From Harmothoe impar (lineage: Eukaryota; Annelida; Polychaeta; Phyllodocida; Polynoidae): a stretch of 64,000 nucleotides of DNA. Positions 11,301 through 25,399 of the stretch are shown piece after piece. Position numbers and translations under genes: made by a program. The first letter of the stretch is position 1. Each line of letters opens with the position of its first letter. The stretch is from assembly GCA_947462335.1 (NCBI GenBank), contig OX381707.1, positions 12,983,555 to 13,047,554 of the forward strand. Direction: 5' to 3'. The notes beneath the pieces were generated by a model. The model was not told the origin of the DNA. It saw only the letters and a list, made by a program, of their open reading frames with translations, and did not search any database.

Positions 11301-14300
11301 TAATTTCACCATCTGTTTATGAATGGTGTTAAACAAAAGCCTCTGGGAACCTTGTTTGATTACTGCTGTCCATGTAACTGTTTACTTCATAGTTTGGGAT
11401 ATCCTCTAGGCGTGAACATGGCTCGCTCTCCTCCCTTCGGCCTGGCCCCCGACCGCGAGACACTGAAATGGCTGAAAAAGGGTCATCGCTTGGTTATTTA
11501 AGGACATCTTACTGGCACTGCCTCACTTGTGATATTTTCACCATCTGTTTATGAATGGTGTTAAACAAAAGCCTCTGGGAACCTTGTTTGATTACTGCTG
11601 TCCATGTAACTGTTTACTTCATAGTTTGGGATATCCTCTAGGCGTGAACATGGCTCGCTCTCCTCCCTTCGGCCTGGCCCGGGACCGCGAGACACGGAAA
11701 TGGCTGAAAAAGGGTCATCGCTTGGTTATTTAAGGACATCTTACTGGCACTGCCTCACTGGTAATATTTTCACCATCTGTTTATGAATGGTGTTAAACAA
11801 AAGCCTCTGGGAACCTCGTTTGATTACTGCTGTCCATGTAACTGTTTACTTCATAGTTTGGGATATCCTCTAGGCGTGAACATGGCTCGCTCTCCTCCCT
11901 TTGGCCTGGCCCCGGACCGCGAGACACCGAAATGGCTGAAAAAGGGTCATCGCTTGGTTATTTAAGGACATCTTACTGGCACTGCCTCACTGGTAATATT
12001 TTCACCATCTGTTTATGAATGGTGTTAAACAAAAGCCTCTGGGAACCTTGTTTGATTACTGCTGTCCATGTAACTGTTTACTTCAAAGTTTGGGATATCC
12101 TCTAGGCGTGAACATGGCTCGCTCTCCTCCCTTCGGCCTGGCCCCGGACCGCGAGACACCTAAATGGCTGAAAAAGGGTCATCGCTTGGTTATTTAAGGA
12201 CATCTTACTGGCACTGCCGCACTGGTAATATTTTCACCATCTGTTTATGAATGGTGTTAAACAAAAGCCTCTGGGAACCTTGTTTGATTACTGCTGTCCA
12301 TGTAACTGTTTACTTCATAGTTTGGGATATCCTCTAGGCGTGAACATGGCTCGCTCTCCTCCCTTCGGCCTGGCCCCGGACCGCGAGACACCGAAATGGC
12401 TGAAAAAGGGTCATCGCTTGGTTATTTAAGGACATCTTACTGGCACTGCCTCACTGGTAATATTTTCACCATCTGTTTATGAATGGTGTTAAACAAAAGC
12501 CTCTGGGAACCTTGTTTGATTAATGCTGTCCATGTAACTGTTTCCTTCATAGTTTGGGATATCCTCTAGGCGTGAACATGGCTCGCTCTCCTCCCTTCGG
12601 CGTGGCCCCGGACCGCGAGACACCGAAATGGCTGAAAAAGGGTCATCGCTTGGTTATTTAAGGACATCTTAATGGCACTGCCTCACTGGTAATATTTTCA
12701 CCATCTGTTTATGAATGGTGTTAAACAAAAGCCTCTGGGAACCTTGTTTGATTACTGCTGTCCATGTAACTGTTTACTTCATAGTTTGGGATATCCTCTA
12801 GGCGTGAAGATGGCTCGCTCTCCTCCCTTCGGCCTGGCCCCGGACCGCGAGACACCGAAATGGCTGAAAAAGGGTCATCGCTTGGTTATTTAAGGACATC
12901 TTACTGGCACTGCCTCACTGGTAATATTTTCACCATCTGTTTATGAATGGTGTTAAACAAAAGCCTCTGGGAACCTTGTTTGATTACTGCTGTCCCTGTA
13001 ACTGTTTACTTCATAGTTTGGGATATCCTCTAGGCGTGAACATGGCTCGCTCTCCTCCCTTCGGCCTGGCCCCGGACCGCGAGACATGGAAATGGCTGAA
13101 AAAGGGTCATCGCTTGGTTATTTAAGGACATCTTACTGGCACTGCCTCACTGGTAATATTTTCACCATCTGTTTATGAATGGTGTTAAACAAAAGCCTCT
13201 GGGAACCTTGTTTGATTACTGCTGTCCATGTAACTGTTTACTTCATAGTTTGGGATATCCTCTAGGCGTGAACATGGCTCGCTCTCCTCCCTTCGGCCTG
13301 GCCCCGGACCGCGAGACACGGAAATGGCTGAAAAAGGGTCATCGCTTGGTTTTTTAAGGACATCTTACTGGCACTGCTTCACTGGTAATATTTTCACCAT
13401 CTGTTTATGAATGGTGTTAAACAAAAGCCTCTGGGAACCTTGTTTGATTACTGCTGTCCATGTAACTGTTTACTTCATAGTTTGGGATATCCTCTAGGCA
13501 TGAACATGGCTTGCTCTCCTCCCTTCGGCCTGGCCCCGGACCGCGAGACACCGAAATGGCTGAAAAAGGGTCATCGCTTGGTTATTTAAGGACATCTTAC
13601 TGGCACTGCCTCACTGGTAATATTTTCACCATCTGTTTATGAATGGTGTTAAACAAAAGCCTCTTGGAACCTTGTTTGATTACTGCTGTCCATGTAACTG
13701 TTTACTTCATAGTTTGGGATATCCTCTAGGCGTGAACATGGCTCGCTCTCCTCCCTTCGGCCTGGCCCCAGACTGGGAGACACCGAAATGGCTGAAAAAG
13801 GGTCATCCCTTGGTTATTTAAGGACTTCTTACTGGCACTGCCTCACTGGTAATATTTTCACCATCTGTTTATGAATGGTGTTAAACAAAAGCCTCTGGGA
13901 ACCTTGTTTGATTACTGTTGTCCATGTACCTGTTTACTTCATAGTTTGGGATATCCTTTAGGCGCGTACATGGCTCGCTCTCCTCCCTTGGGCCTGGCCC
14001 CGGACCTTGAGACATCGAAATGGCCGAAAAAGGGTCATCGCTTGGTTATTCAAGGACATCTTACTGGCACTGCCTCACTGGTAATATTTTCACCATCTGT
14101 TTATGAATGGTGTAAAACAAAAGCCTCTGGGAACCTTGTTTGATTACTGCTGTCCATGTACCTGTTTACGTCATAGTTTGGGATATCCTCTAGGCGTGAA
14201 CATGGCTCGCTCTCCTCCCTTCGGCCTGGCCCCAGACCGCGAGACACCGAAATGGCTGAAAAAGGGTCATCGCTTGGTTATTTAAGGACATCTTACTGGC

Positions 14301-17300
14301 ACTGCCTCACTGGTAATATTTTCACCATCTGTTTATGAATGGTGTTAAACAAAAGCCTCTGGGAACCTTGTTTGATTACTGCTGTCCATGTAACTGTTTA
14401 CTTCATAGTTTGGGATATCCTCTAGGCTTGAACATGGCTGGCTCTCCTCTCTTCGGCCTGGCCCCGTACCGCGAGACACCTAAATGGCTGAAAAAGGGTC
14501 ATCGCTAGGTTATTTAAGGACATCTTACTGGCACTGCCTCACTGGCATTATTTTCACCATCTGTTTATGAATGGTGTTAAACAAAAGCCTCTGGGAACCT
14601 TGTTTGATTACTGTTGTCCATGTACCTGTTTACTTCATAGTTTGGGATATCCTCTAGGCGTGAACATGGCTCGCTCTCCTCCCTTCGGCCTGGCCCCGGA
14701 CCGCGAGACACCGAAATGGCTGAAAAAGGGTCATCGCTTGGTTATTTAAGGACATCTTACTGGCACTGCCTCACTGGTAATATTTTCACCATCTGTTTAT
14801 GAATGGTGTTAAACAAAAGCCTCTGGGAACCTTGTTTGATTACTGCTGTCCATGTAACTGTTTACTTCATAGTTTGGGATATCCTCTAGGCGTGAACATG
14901 GCTCGCTCTCCTCCCTTCGGCCTGGCCCCGGACCGCGAGACACCGAAATGGCTGAAAAAGGGTCATCGCTTGGTTATTTAAGGACATCTTACTGGCACTG
15001 CCTCACTGGTAATATTTTCACCATCTGTTTATGAATGGTGTTAAACAAAAGCCTCTGGGAACCTTGTTTGATTACTGCTGTCCCTGTAACTGTTTACTTC
15101 ATAGTTTGGGATATCCTCTAGGCGTGAACATGGCTCGCTCTCCTCCCTTCGGCCTGGCCCCGGACCGCGAGACACGGACATGGCTGAAAAAGGGTCATCG
15201 CTTGGTTATTTAAGGACATCTTACTGGCACTGCCTCACTGGTAATATTTTCACCATCTGTTTATGAATGGTGTTAAACAAAAGCCTCTGGGAACCTTGTT
15301 TGATTACTACTGTCCATGTAACTGTTTACTTCATAGTTTGGGATATCCTCTAGGCGTGAACATGGCTCGCTCTCCTCCCTTCGGCCTGGCCCCGGACCGC
15401 GAGACACGGAAATGGCTGAAAAAGGGTCATCGCTTGGTTTTTTAAGGACATCTTACTGGCACTGCTTCACTGGTAATATTTTCACCATCTGTTTATGAAG
15501 GGTGTTTAACAAAAGCCTCTGGGAACCTTGTTTGATTACTGCTGTCCATGTAACTGTTTACTTCATAGTTTGGGATATCCTCTAGGCGTGAACATGGCTC
15601 GCTCTCCTCCCTTCGGCCTGGCCCCGGACCGCGAGACACCGAAATGGCTGAAAAAGGGTCATCGCTTGGTTATTTAAGGACATCTTACTGGCACTGCCTC
15701 ACTGGTAATATTTTCACCATCTGTTTATGAATGGTGTTAAACAAAAGCCTCTGGGAACCTTGTTTGATTACTGCTGTCCATGTAACTGTTTACTTCATAG
15801 TTTGGGATATCCTCTAGGCGTGAACATGGCTCGCTCTCCTCCCTTCGGCCTAGCCCCGGACCGCGAGACACGGAAATGGCTGAAAAAGGGTCATCGCTTG
15901 GTTTTTTAAGGACATCTTACAGGCACTGCTTCACTGGTAATATTTTCACCATCTGTTTATGAATGGTGTTAAACAAAAGCCTCTGGGAACCTTGTTTGAT
16001 TACTGCTGTCCATGTAACTGTTTACTTCATAGTTTGGGATATCCTCTAGGCGTGAACATGGCTCGCTCTCCTCCCTTCGGCCTGGCCCCGGACCGCGAGA
16101 CACCGAAATGGCTGAAAAAGGGTCATTGCTTGGTTATTTAAGGACATCTTACTGGCACTGCCTCACTGATAACATTTTCACCATCTGTTTATGAATGGTG
16201 TTAAACAAAAGCCTCTGGGAACCTCGTTTGATTACTGCTGTCCATGTAACTGTTTACTTCATAGTTTGGGATATCCTCTAGGCATGAACATTGCTCGCTC
16301 TCCTCTCTTCGGCCTGGCCCCGGACCGCGAGACACCGAAATGGCTGAAAAAGGGTCATCGCTTGGTCATTTAAGGACATCTTACTGGCACTGCCTCACTG
16401 GTAATATTTTCACCATCTGTTTATGAATGGTGTTAAACAAAAGCCTCTGGGAACCTTGTTTGATTACTGCTGTCCATGTAACTGTTTACTTCATAGTTTG
16501 GGATATCCTCTAGGCGTGAACATGGCTCGCTCTCCTCCCTTCGGCCTGGCCCCGGACCGCGAGACACCGAAATGGCTGAAAAAGGGTCATCGCTTGGTCA
16601 TTTAAGGACATCTTACTGGCACTGCCTCACTGGTAATATTTTCACCATCTGTTTATGAATGGTGTTAAACAAAAGCCTCTGGGAACCTTGTTTGATTACT
16701 GCTGTCCATGTAACTGTTTACTTCATAGTTTGGGATATCCTCTAGGCGTGAACATGGCTCGCTCTCCTCCCTTCGGCCTGGCCCCGGACCGCGAGACACC
16801 GAAATGGCTGAAAAAGGGTCATCGCTTGGTTATTTAAGGACATCTTACTGGCACTGCCTCACTGGTAATATTTTCACCATCTGTTTATGAATGGTGTTAA
16901 ACAAAAGCCTCTGGGAACCTTGTTTGATTACTGCTGTCGAAGTAACTGTTTCCTTCATAGTTTGGGATATCCTCTAGGCGTGAACATGGCTCGCTCTCCT
17001 CCCTTCGGCCTGGCCCCGGACCGCGAGACACCGAAATGGCTGAAAAAGGGTCATCGCTTGGTTATTTAAGGACATCTTACTGGCACTGCCTCACTGGTAA
17101 TATTTTCACCATCTGTTTATGAATGGTGTTAAACAAAAGCCTCTGGGAACCTTGTTTGATTACTGCTGTCGAAGTAACTGTTTCCTTCATAGTTTGGGGA
17201 ATCCTCTAGGCGTGAACATGGCTCGCTCTCCTCCCTTCGGCCTGGCCCCGGACTGCGAGACACGGAAATGGCTGAAAAAGGGTCATCGCTTGGTCATTTA

Positions 17301-19912
17301 AGGACATCTTACTGGCACTGCCTCACTGGTAATATTTTCACCATCTGTTTATGAATGGTGTTAAACAATAGCCTCTGGGAACCTTGTTTGATTACTGCTG
17401 TCCATGTAACTGTTTACTTCATAGTTTGGGATATCCTCTAGGCGTGAACATGGCTCGCTCTCCTCCCTTCGGCCTGGCCCCGGACCGCGAGACACCGAAA
17501 TGGCTGAAAAAGGGTCATCGCTTGGTTATTTAAGGACATCTTACTGGCACTGCCTCACTGGTAATATTTTCACCATCTGTTTATGAATGGTGTTAAACAA
17601 AAGCCTCTGGGAACCTTGTTTGATTACTGCTGTCCATGTAACTGTTTACTTCATAGTTTGGGATATCCTCTAGGCGTGAACATGGCTCGCTCTCCTCCCT
17701 TCGGCCTGGCCCCGGACCGCGAGACACCGAAATGGCTGAAAAAGGGTCATCGCTTGGTTATTTAAGGACATCTTACTGGCACTGCCTCACTGGTAATATT
17801 TTCACCATCTGTTTATGAATGGTGTTAAACAAAAGCCTCTGGGAACCTTGTTTGATTACTGCTGTCGAAGTAACTGTTTCCTTCATAGTTTGGGATATCC
17901 TCTAGGCGTGAACATGGCTCGCTCTCCTCCCTTCGGCCTGGCCCCGGACCGCGAGACACCGAAATGGCTGAAAAAGGGTCATCGCTTGGTTATTTAAGGA
18001 CATCTTACTGGCACTGCCTCACTGGTAATATTTTCACCATCTGTTTATGAATGGTGTTAAACAAAAGCCTCTGGGAACCTTGTTTGATTACTGCTGTCCA
18101 TGTAACTGTTTACTTCATAGTTTGGGGAATCCTCTAGGCGTGAACATGGCTCGCTCTCCTCCCTTCGGCCTGGCCCCGGACCGCGAGACACCAAAATGGC
18201 TGAAAAAGGGTCATCGCTTGGTTATTTAAGGACATCTTACTGGCACTGCCTCACTGGTAATATTTTCACCATCTGTTTAAGAATGGTGTTAAACAAAAGC
18301 CTCTGGGAACCTTGTTTGATTACTGCTGTCCATGTAACTGTTTACTTCATAGTTTGGGGAATCCTCTAGGTGTGAACATGGCTCGCTCTCCTCCCTTCGG
18401 CCTGGCCCCGGACTGCGAGACACGGAAATGGCTGAAAAAGGGTCATCGCTTGGTCATTTAAGGACATCTTACTGGCACTGCCTCACTGGTAATATTTTCA
18501 CCATCTGTTTATGAATGGTGTTAAACAATAGCCTCTGGGAACCTTGTTTGATTACTGCTGTCCATGTAACTGTTTACTTCATAGTTTGGGATATCCTCTA
18601 GGCGTGAACATGGCTCGCTCTCCTCCCTTCGGCCTGGCCCCGGACCGCGAGACACCGAAATGGCTGAAAAAGGGTCATCGCTTGGTTATTTAAGGACATC
18701 TTACTGGCACTGCCTCACTGGTAATATTTTCACCATCTGTTTATGAATGGTGTTAAACAAAAGCCTCTGGGAACCTTGTTTGATTACTGCTGTCCATGTA
18801 AATGTTTAGTTCATAGTTTGGGATATCCTCTAGGCGTGAACATGGCTCGCTCTCCTCCCTTCGGCCTGGCCCCGGACCGCGAGACACCGAAATGGCAGAA
18901 AAAGGGTCATCGCTTGGTTATTTAAGGACATCTTACTGGCACTGCCTCACTGGTAATATTTTCACCATCTGTTTATGAATGGTGTTAAACAAAAGCCTCT
19001 GGGAACCTTGTTTGATTACTGCTGTCCAAGTAACTGTTTACTTCATAGTTTGGGATATCCTCTAGGCATGAACATGGCTCGCTCTCCTCCCTTCGGCCTG
19101 GCCCCGGACCGCTAGACATGGAAATGGCTGAAAAAGGGTCATCGCATGGTTATTTAAGGACATCTTACTGGCACTGCCTCACTGGTAATATTTTCACCAT
19201 CTGTTTATGAATGGTGTTAAACAAAAGCCTCTGGGAACCTTGTTTCAGTACTGCTGTCCATGTAACTGTTTACTTCATAGTTTGGGATATCCTCTAGGCG
19301 TGAACATGGCTCGCTCTCCTCCCTTCGGCCTGGCCCCGGACTGCGAGACACGGAAATGGCTGAAAAAGGGTTATCGCTTGGTTATTTAAGGACATCTTAC
19401 TGGCACTGCCTCACTGGTAATATTTTCACCATCTGTTTATGAATGGTGTTAAACAAAAGCCTCTGGGAACCTTGTTTGATTACTGCTGTCCATGTAACTG
19501 TTTCCTTCATAGTTTGGGATATCCTCTAGGCGTGAACATGGCTCGCTCTCCTCCCTTCGGCGTGGCCCTGGACCGCGAGACACCGAAATGGCTGAAAACG
19601 GGTCATCGCTTGGTTATTTAAGGACATCTTACTGGCACTGCCTCACTGGTAATATTTTCACCAACTGTTTATGAATGGTGTTAAACAAAAGCCTCTGGGA
19701 ACCTTGTTTGATTACTGCTGTCCATGTAACTGTTTACTTCATAGTTTGGGATATCCTCTAGGCGTGAACATGGCTCGCTCTCCTCCCTTCGGCCTGGCCC
19801 CGGACTGCGAGACACGGAAATGGCTGAAAAAGGGTCATCGCTTGGTTATTTAAGGACATCTTACTGGCACTGCCTCACTGGTAATATTTTCACCATCTGT
19901 TTATGAATGGTG

Positions 19913-20077
19913 TTAAAGGGGGGCTAGCACGGCTAAGACTACGCGCCTTAGCAAGTCACGTGACCACCATAGCAGCGCTCTGATTGGTCAGTTAGTTCCG
20001 CTGGTTGCTGTGAGTTTTGTAAACTATCAGTTGGCAGGTACCCATCTTTGCTAGGTACGGTGCTAGCCGCCCTTTAA
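19913..20077. mobile_element. 157-bp TTAA-flanked MITE inside the satellite
   Basis: The element spans 19917-20073 and splits one monomer in its GTGTTAAACAAA segment. TTAA is present on both sides (19913-19916 and 20074-20077). The ends are inverted: AGGGGGGCTAGCAC on the left and, read inward from the right, AGGGCGGCTAGCAC. Spacing confirms one clean insertion: neighbouring monomer starts are 625 bp apart, equal to two monomers plus 161 bp. It has no coding capacity. A TTAA target duplication is typical of piggyBac-type elements, but the terminal bases alone do not prove that family. Confidence 0.85.
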
Positions 20078-23000
20078 ACAAAAGCCTCTGGGAACCTTGT
20101 TTGATTACTGCTGTCCATGTAACTGTTTACTTCATAGTTTGGGGAATCCTCTAGGCGTGAACATGGCTCGCTCTCCTCCCTTCGGCCTGGCCCCGGACCG
20201 CGAGACACCAAAATGGCTGAAAAAGGGTCATCGCTTGTTTTTTTAAGGACATCTTACTGGCACTGCTTCACTGGTAATATTTTCACCATCTGTTTATGAA
20301 TGGTGTTAAACAAAAGCCTCTGGGAACCTTGTTTGATTACTGCTGTCCATGTAACTGTTTACTTCATAGTTTGGGATATCCTCTAGGCGTGAACATGGCT
20401 CGCTCTCCTCCCTTCGGCCTGGCCCCGGACCGCGAGACACCGAAATGGCAGAAAAAGGGTCATCGCTTGGTTATTTAAGGACATCTTACTGGCACTGCCT
20501 CACTGATAACATTTTCACCATCTGTTTATGAATGGTGTTAAACAAAAGCCTCTGGGAACCTTGTTTGTTTACTGCTGTCGAAGTAACTGTTTCCTTCAAA
20601 GTTTGGGATATCCTCTAGGCGTGAACATGGCTCGCTCTCCTCCCTTCGGCGTGGCCCCGGACCGCGAGACACCGAAATGGCTGAAAAAGGGTCATCGCTT
20701 GGTTATTTAAGGACATCTTACTGGCACTGCCTCACTGGTAATATTTTCACCATCTGTTTATGAATGGTGTTAAACAAAAGCCTCTGGGAACCTTGTTTGA
20801 TTACTGCTGTCCATGTAACTGTTTACTTCATAGTTTGGGGAATCCTCTAGGCGTGAACATGGCTCGCTCTCCTCCCTTCAGCCTGGCCCCGGACCGCGAG
20901 ACACCAAAATGGCTGAAAAAGGGTCATCGCTTGGTTATTTAAGGACATCTTACTGGCACTGCCTCACTGGTAATATTTTCACCATCTGTTTAAGAATGGT
21001 GTTAAACAAAAGCCTCTGGGAACCTTGTTTGATTACTGCTGTCCATGTAACTGTTTACTTCATAGTTTGGGGAATCCTCTAGGCGTGAACATGGCTCGCT
21101 CTTCTCCCTTCGGCCTGGCCCCGGACCGCGAGACATGGAAATGGCTGAAAAAGGGTCATCGCATGGTTATTGAAGGACAGATTACTGGCACTGCCTCACT
21201 GGTAATATTTTCACCATCTGTTTATGAATGGTGTTAAACAAAAGCCTCTGGGAACCTTGTTTGATTACTGCTGTCCATGTTACTGTTTCCTTCATAGTTT
21301 GGGATATCCTTTAGGCGTGAACATGGCTCGCTCTCCTCCCTTCGGCGTGGCCCTGGACCGCGAGACACCGAAATGGCTGAAAAAGGGTCATCGCTTGGTT
21401 ATTTAAGGACATCTTACTGGCACTGCCTCACTGGTAATATTTTCACCAACTGTTTATGAATGGTGTTAAACAAAAGCCTCTGGGAACCTTGTTTGATTAC
21501 TGCTGTCCATGTAACTATTTACTTCATAGTTTGGGATATCCTCTAGGCGTGAACATGGCTCGCTCTCCTCCCTTCGGCCTGGCCCCGGACCGCGAGACAT
21601 GGAAATGGCTGAAAAAGGGTCATCGCATGGTTATTTAAGGACATCTTACTGGCACTGCCTCACTGGTAATATTTTCACCATCTGTTTATGAATGGTGTTA
21701 AACAAAAGCCTCTGGGAACCTTGTTTGATTACTGCTGTCCATGTAACTGTTTACTTCATAGTTTGGGATATCCTCTAGGCGTGAACATGGCTCGCTCTCC
21801 TCCCTTCGGCGTGGCCCCGGACCGCGAGACACCGAAATGGCTGAAAAAGGGTCATCGCTTGGTTATTTAAGGACATCTTACTGGCACTGCCTCACTGGTA
21901 ATATTTTCACCATCTGTTTAAGAATGGTGTTAAACAAAAGCCTCTGGGAACCTTGTTTGATTACTGCTGTCCAAGTAACTGTTTACTTCATAGTTTGGGA
22001 TATCCTCTAGGCATGAACATGGCTCGCTCTCCTCCCTTCGGCCTGGCCCCGGACCGCGAGACATGGAAATGGCTGAAAAAGGGTCATCGCATGGTTATTT
22101 AAGGACATCTTACTGGCGCTGCCTCACTGGTAATATTTTCACCATCTGTTTATGAATGGTGTTAAACAAAAGCCTCTGGGAACCTTGTTTGATTACTGCT
22201 GTCCATGTAACTGTTTACTTCATAGTTTGGGATATCCTCTAGGCGTGAACATGGCTCGCTCTCCTCCCTTCGGCCTGGCCCCGGACCGCGAGACATGGAA
22301 ATGGCTGAAAAAGGGTCATCGCATGGTTATTTAAGGACATCTTACTGGCACTGCCTCACTGGTAATATTTTCACCATCTGTTTATGAATGGTGTTAAACA
22401 AAAGCCTCTGGGAACCTTGTTTGATTACTGCTGTCCATGTAACTGTTTACTTCATAGTTTGGGATATCCTCTAGGCGTGAACATGGCTCGCTCTCCTCCC
22501 TTCGGCCTGGCCCCGGACTGCGAGACACGGAAATGGCTGAAAAAGGGTCATCGCTTGGTTATTTAAGGACATCTTACTGGCACTGCCTCACTGGTAATAT
22601 TTTCACCATCTGGTTATGAATGGTGTTAAACAAAAGCCTCTGGGAACCTTGTTTGATTACTGCTGTCCATGTAACTGTTTACTTCATAGTTTGAGGAATC
22701 CTCTAGGCGTGAACATGGCTCGCTCTCCTCCCTTCGGCGTGGCCCCGGACCGCGAGACACCGAAATGGCTGAAAAAGGGTCATCGCTTGGTTATTTAAGG
22801 ACATCTTACTGGCACTGCCTCACTGGTAATATTTTCACCATCTGTTTATGAATGGTGTTAAACAAAAGCCTCTGGGAACCTTGTTTGATTACTGCTGTCC
22901 ATGTAACTGTTTACTTCATAGTTTGGGATATCCTCTAGGCGTGAACATGGCTCGCTCTCCTCCCTTCGGCCTGGCCCCGGACCGCGAGACATGGAAATGG

Positions 23001-23079
23001 CTGAAAAAGGGTCATCGCATGGTTATTTAAGGACATCTTACTGGCACTGCCTCACTGGTAATATTTTCACCATCTGTTT

Positions 23080-23775
23080 ATGAATGGTGTTAAACAAAAG
23101 CCTCTGGGAACCTTGTTTGATTACTGCTGTCCATGTAACTGTTTACTTCATAGTTTGGGATATCCTCTAGGCGTGAACATGGCTCGCTCTCCTCCCTTCG
23201 GCGTGGCCCCGGACCGCGAGACACCGAAATGGCTGAAAAAGGGTCATCGCTTGGTTATTTAAGGACATCTTACTGGCACTGCCTCACTGGTAATATTTTC
23301 ACCATCTGTTTATGAATGGTGTTAAACAAAAGCCTCTGGGAACCTTGTTTGATTACTGCTGTCCATGTAACTGTTTACTTCATAGTTTGAGGAATCCTCT
23401 AGGCGTGAACATGGCTCGCTCTCCTCCCTTCGGCCTGGCCCCGGACCGCGAGACACTGAAATGGCTGAAAAAGGGTCATCGCTTGGTGTTTTAAGGACAT
23501 CTTACTGGCACTGCCTCACTGGTAATATTTTCACCATCTGTTTATGAATGGTGTTAAACAAAAGCCTCTGGGAACCTTGTTTGATTACTGCTGTCCATGT
23601 AACTGTTTACTGCATAGTTTGGGATATCCTCTAGGCGTGAACATGGCTCGCTCTCCTCCCTTCGGCCTGGCCCCGGACCGCGAGACACGGAAATGGCTGA
23701 AAAAGGGTCATCGCTTGGTTATTTAAGGACATCTTACTGGCACTGCCTCACTGGTAATATTTTCACCATCTGTTT
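23080..23775 (+). repeat. three-monomer block duplicated at 27024-27719
   Basis: The three monomers carry, in order, CTTCGGCGTGGCCCC, then GTTTGAGGAATCC with GCTTGGTGTTTTAAGG, then TTTACTGCATAG. The same order recurs at 27024-27719, an offset of 3944 bp, exactly 17 monomers. The monomers beyond the block differ, so this is a limited exchange or copy event within the array. Confidence 0.8.
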
Positions 23776-24703
23776 ATGAATGGTGTTAAACAAAAGCCTC
23801 TGGGAACCTTGTTTGATTACTGCTGTCCAAGTAACTGTTTCCTTCATAGTTTGGGATATCCTCTAGGCGTGAACATGGCTCACTCTCCTCCCTTCGGCGT
23901 AGCCCCGGACCGCGAGACACGGAAATGGCTGAAAAAGGGTCATCGCTTGGTTATTTAAGGACATCTTACTGGCACTGCCTCACTGGTAATATTTTCACCA
24001 TCTGTTTATGAATGGTGTTAAACAAAAGCCTCTGGGAACCTTGTTTGATTACTGCTGTCCATGTAACTGTTTACTTCATAGTTTGGGATATCCTCTAGGC
24101 GTGAACATGGCTCGCTCTCCTCCCTTCGGCCTGGCCCCGGACCGCGAGACACCGAAATGGCTGAAAAAGGGTCATCGCTTGGTTATTTAAGGACATCTTA
24201 CTGGCACTGCCTCACTGGTATTATTTTCACCATCTGTTTATGAATGGTGTTAAACAAAAGCCTCTGGGAACCTTGTTTGATTACTGCTGTCCATGTAAAT
24301 GTTTACTTCATAGTTTGGGATATCCTCTAGGCGTGAACATGGCTCGCTCACCTCCCTTCGGCCTGGCCCCGGACCGCGAGACACCGAAATGGCTGAAAAA
24401 GGGTCATCGCTTGGTTATTTAAGGACATCTTACTGGCACTGCCTCACTGGTAATATTTTCACCATCTGTTTATGAATGGTGTTAAACAAAAGCCTCTGGG
24501 AACCTTGTTTGATTACTGCTGTCCAAGTAACTGTTTACTTCATAGTTTGGGATATCCTCTAGGCATGAACATGGCTCGCTCTCCTCCCTTCGGCCTGGCC
24601 CCGGACCGCGAGACATGGAAATGGCTGAAAAAGGGTCATCGCATGGTTATTTAAGGACATCTTACTGGCACTGCCTCACTGGTAATATTTTCACCATCTG
24701 TTT

Positions 24704-25399
24704 ATGAATGGTGTTAAACAAAAGCCTCTGGGAACCTTGTTTGATTACTGCTGTCCATGTTACTGTTTACCTCATAGTTTGGGATATCCTCTAGGCGTGA
24801 ACATGGCTCGCTCTCCTCCCTTCGGCCTGGCCCCGGACCGCGAGACATGGAAATGGCTGAAAAAGGGTCATCGCATGGTTATTGAAGGACATCTTACTGG
24901 CACTGCCTCACTGGTAATATTTTCACCATCTGTTTATGAATGGTGTTAAACAAAAGCCTCTGGGAACCTTGTTTGATTACTGCTGTCCATGTAACTGTTT
25001 ACTTCATAGTTTGGGATATCCTCTAGGCGTGAACATGGCTCGCTCTCCTCCCTTCGGCCTGGCCCCGGACTGCGAGACACGGAAATGGCTGAAAAAGGGT
25101 CATCGCTTGGTTATTTAAGGACATCTTACTGGCACTGCCTCACTGGTAATATTTTCACCATCTGTTTATGAATGGTGTTAAACAAAAGCCTCTGGGAACC
25201 TTGTTTGATTACTGCTGTCCATGTAACTGTTTCCTTCATAGTTTGGGATATCCTCTAGGCGTGAACATGGCTCGCTCTCCTCCCTTCGGCGTGGCCCTGG
25301 ATCGCGAGACACCGAAATGGCTGAAAAAGGGTCATCGCTTGGTTATTTAAGGACATCTTACTGGCACTGCCTCACTGGTAATATTTTCACCAACTGTTT
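24704..25399 (+). repeat. monomer block recurring at 30026-30721
   Basis: The order is an ATGG/GGTTATTGAAGG monomer, then a GACTGCGAGACACGG monomer, then a CTGTTTCCTTCATAG monomer; it recurs at 30026. The offset is 5322 bp, which is 22 monomers plus 218 bp. The extra 218 bp is the net length added by the retroelement fragment at 29169-29550. So that fragment lies between two copies of a homogenised block without belonging to either. Confidence 0.7.
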
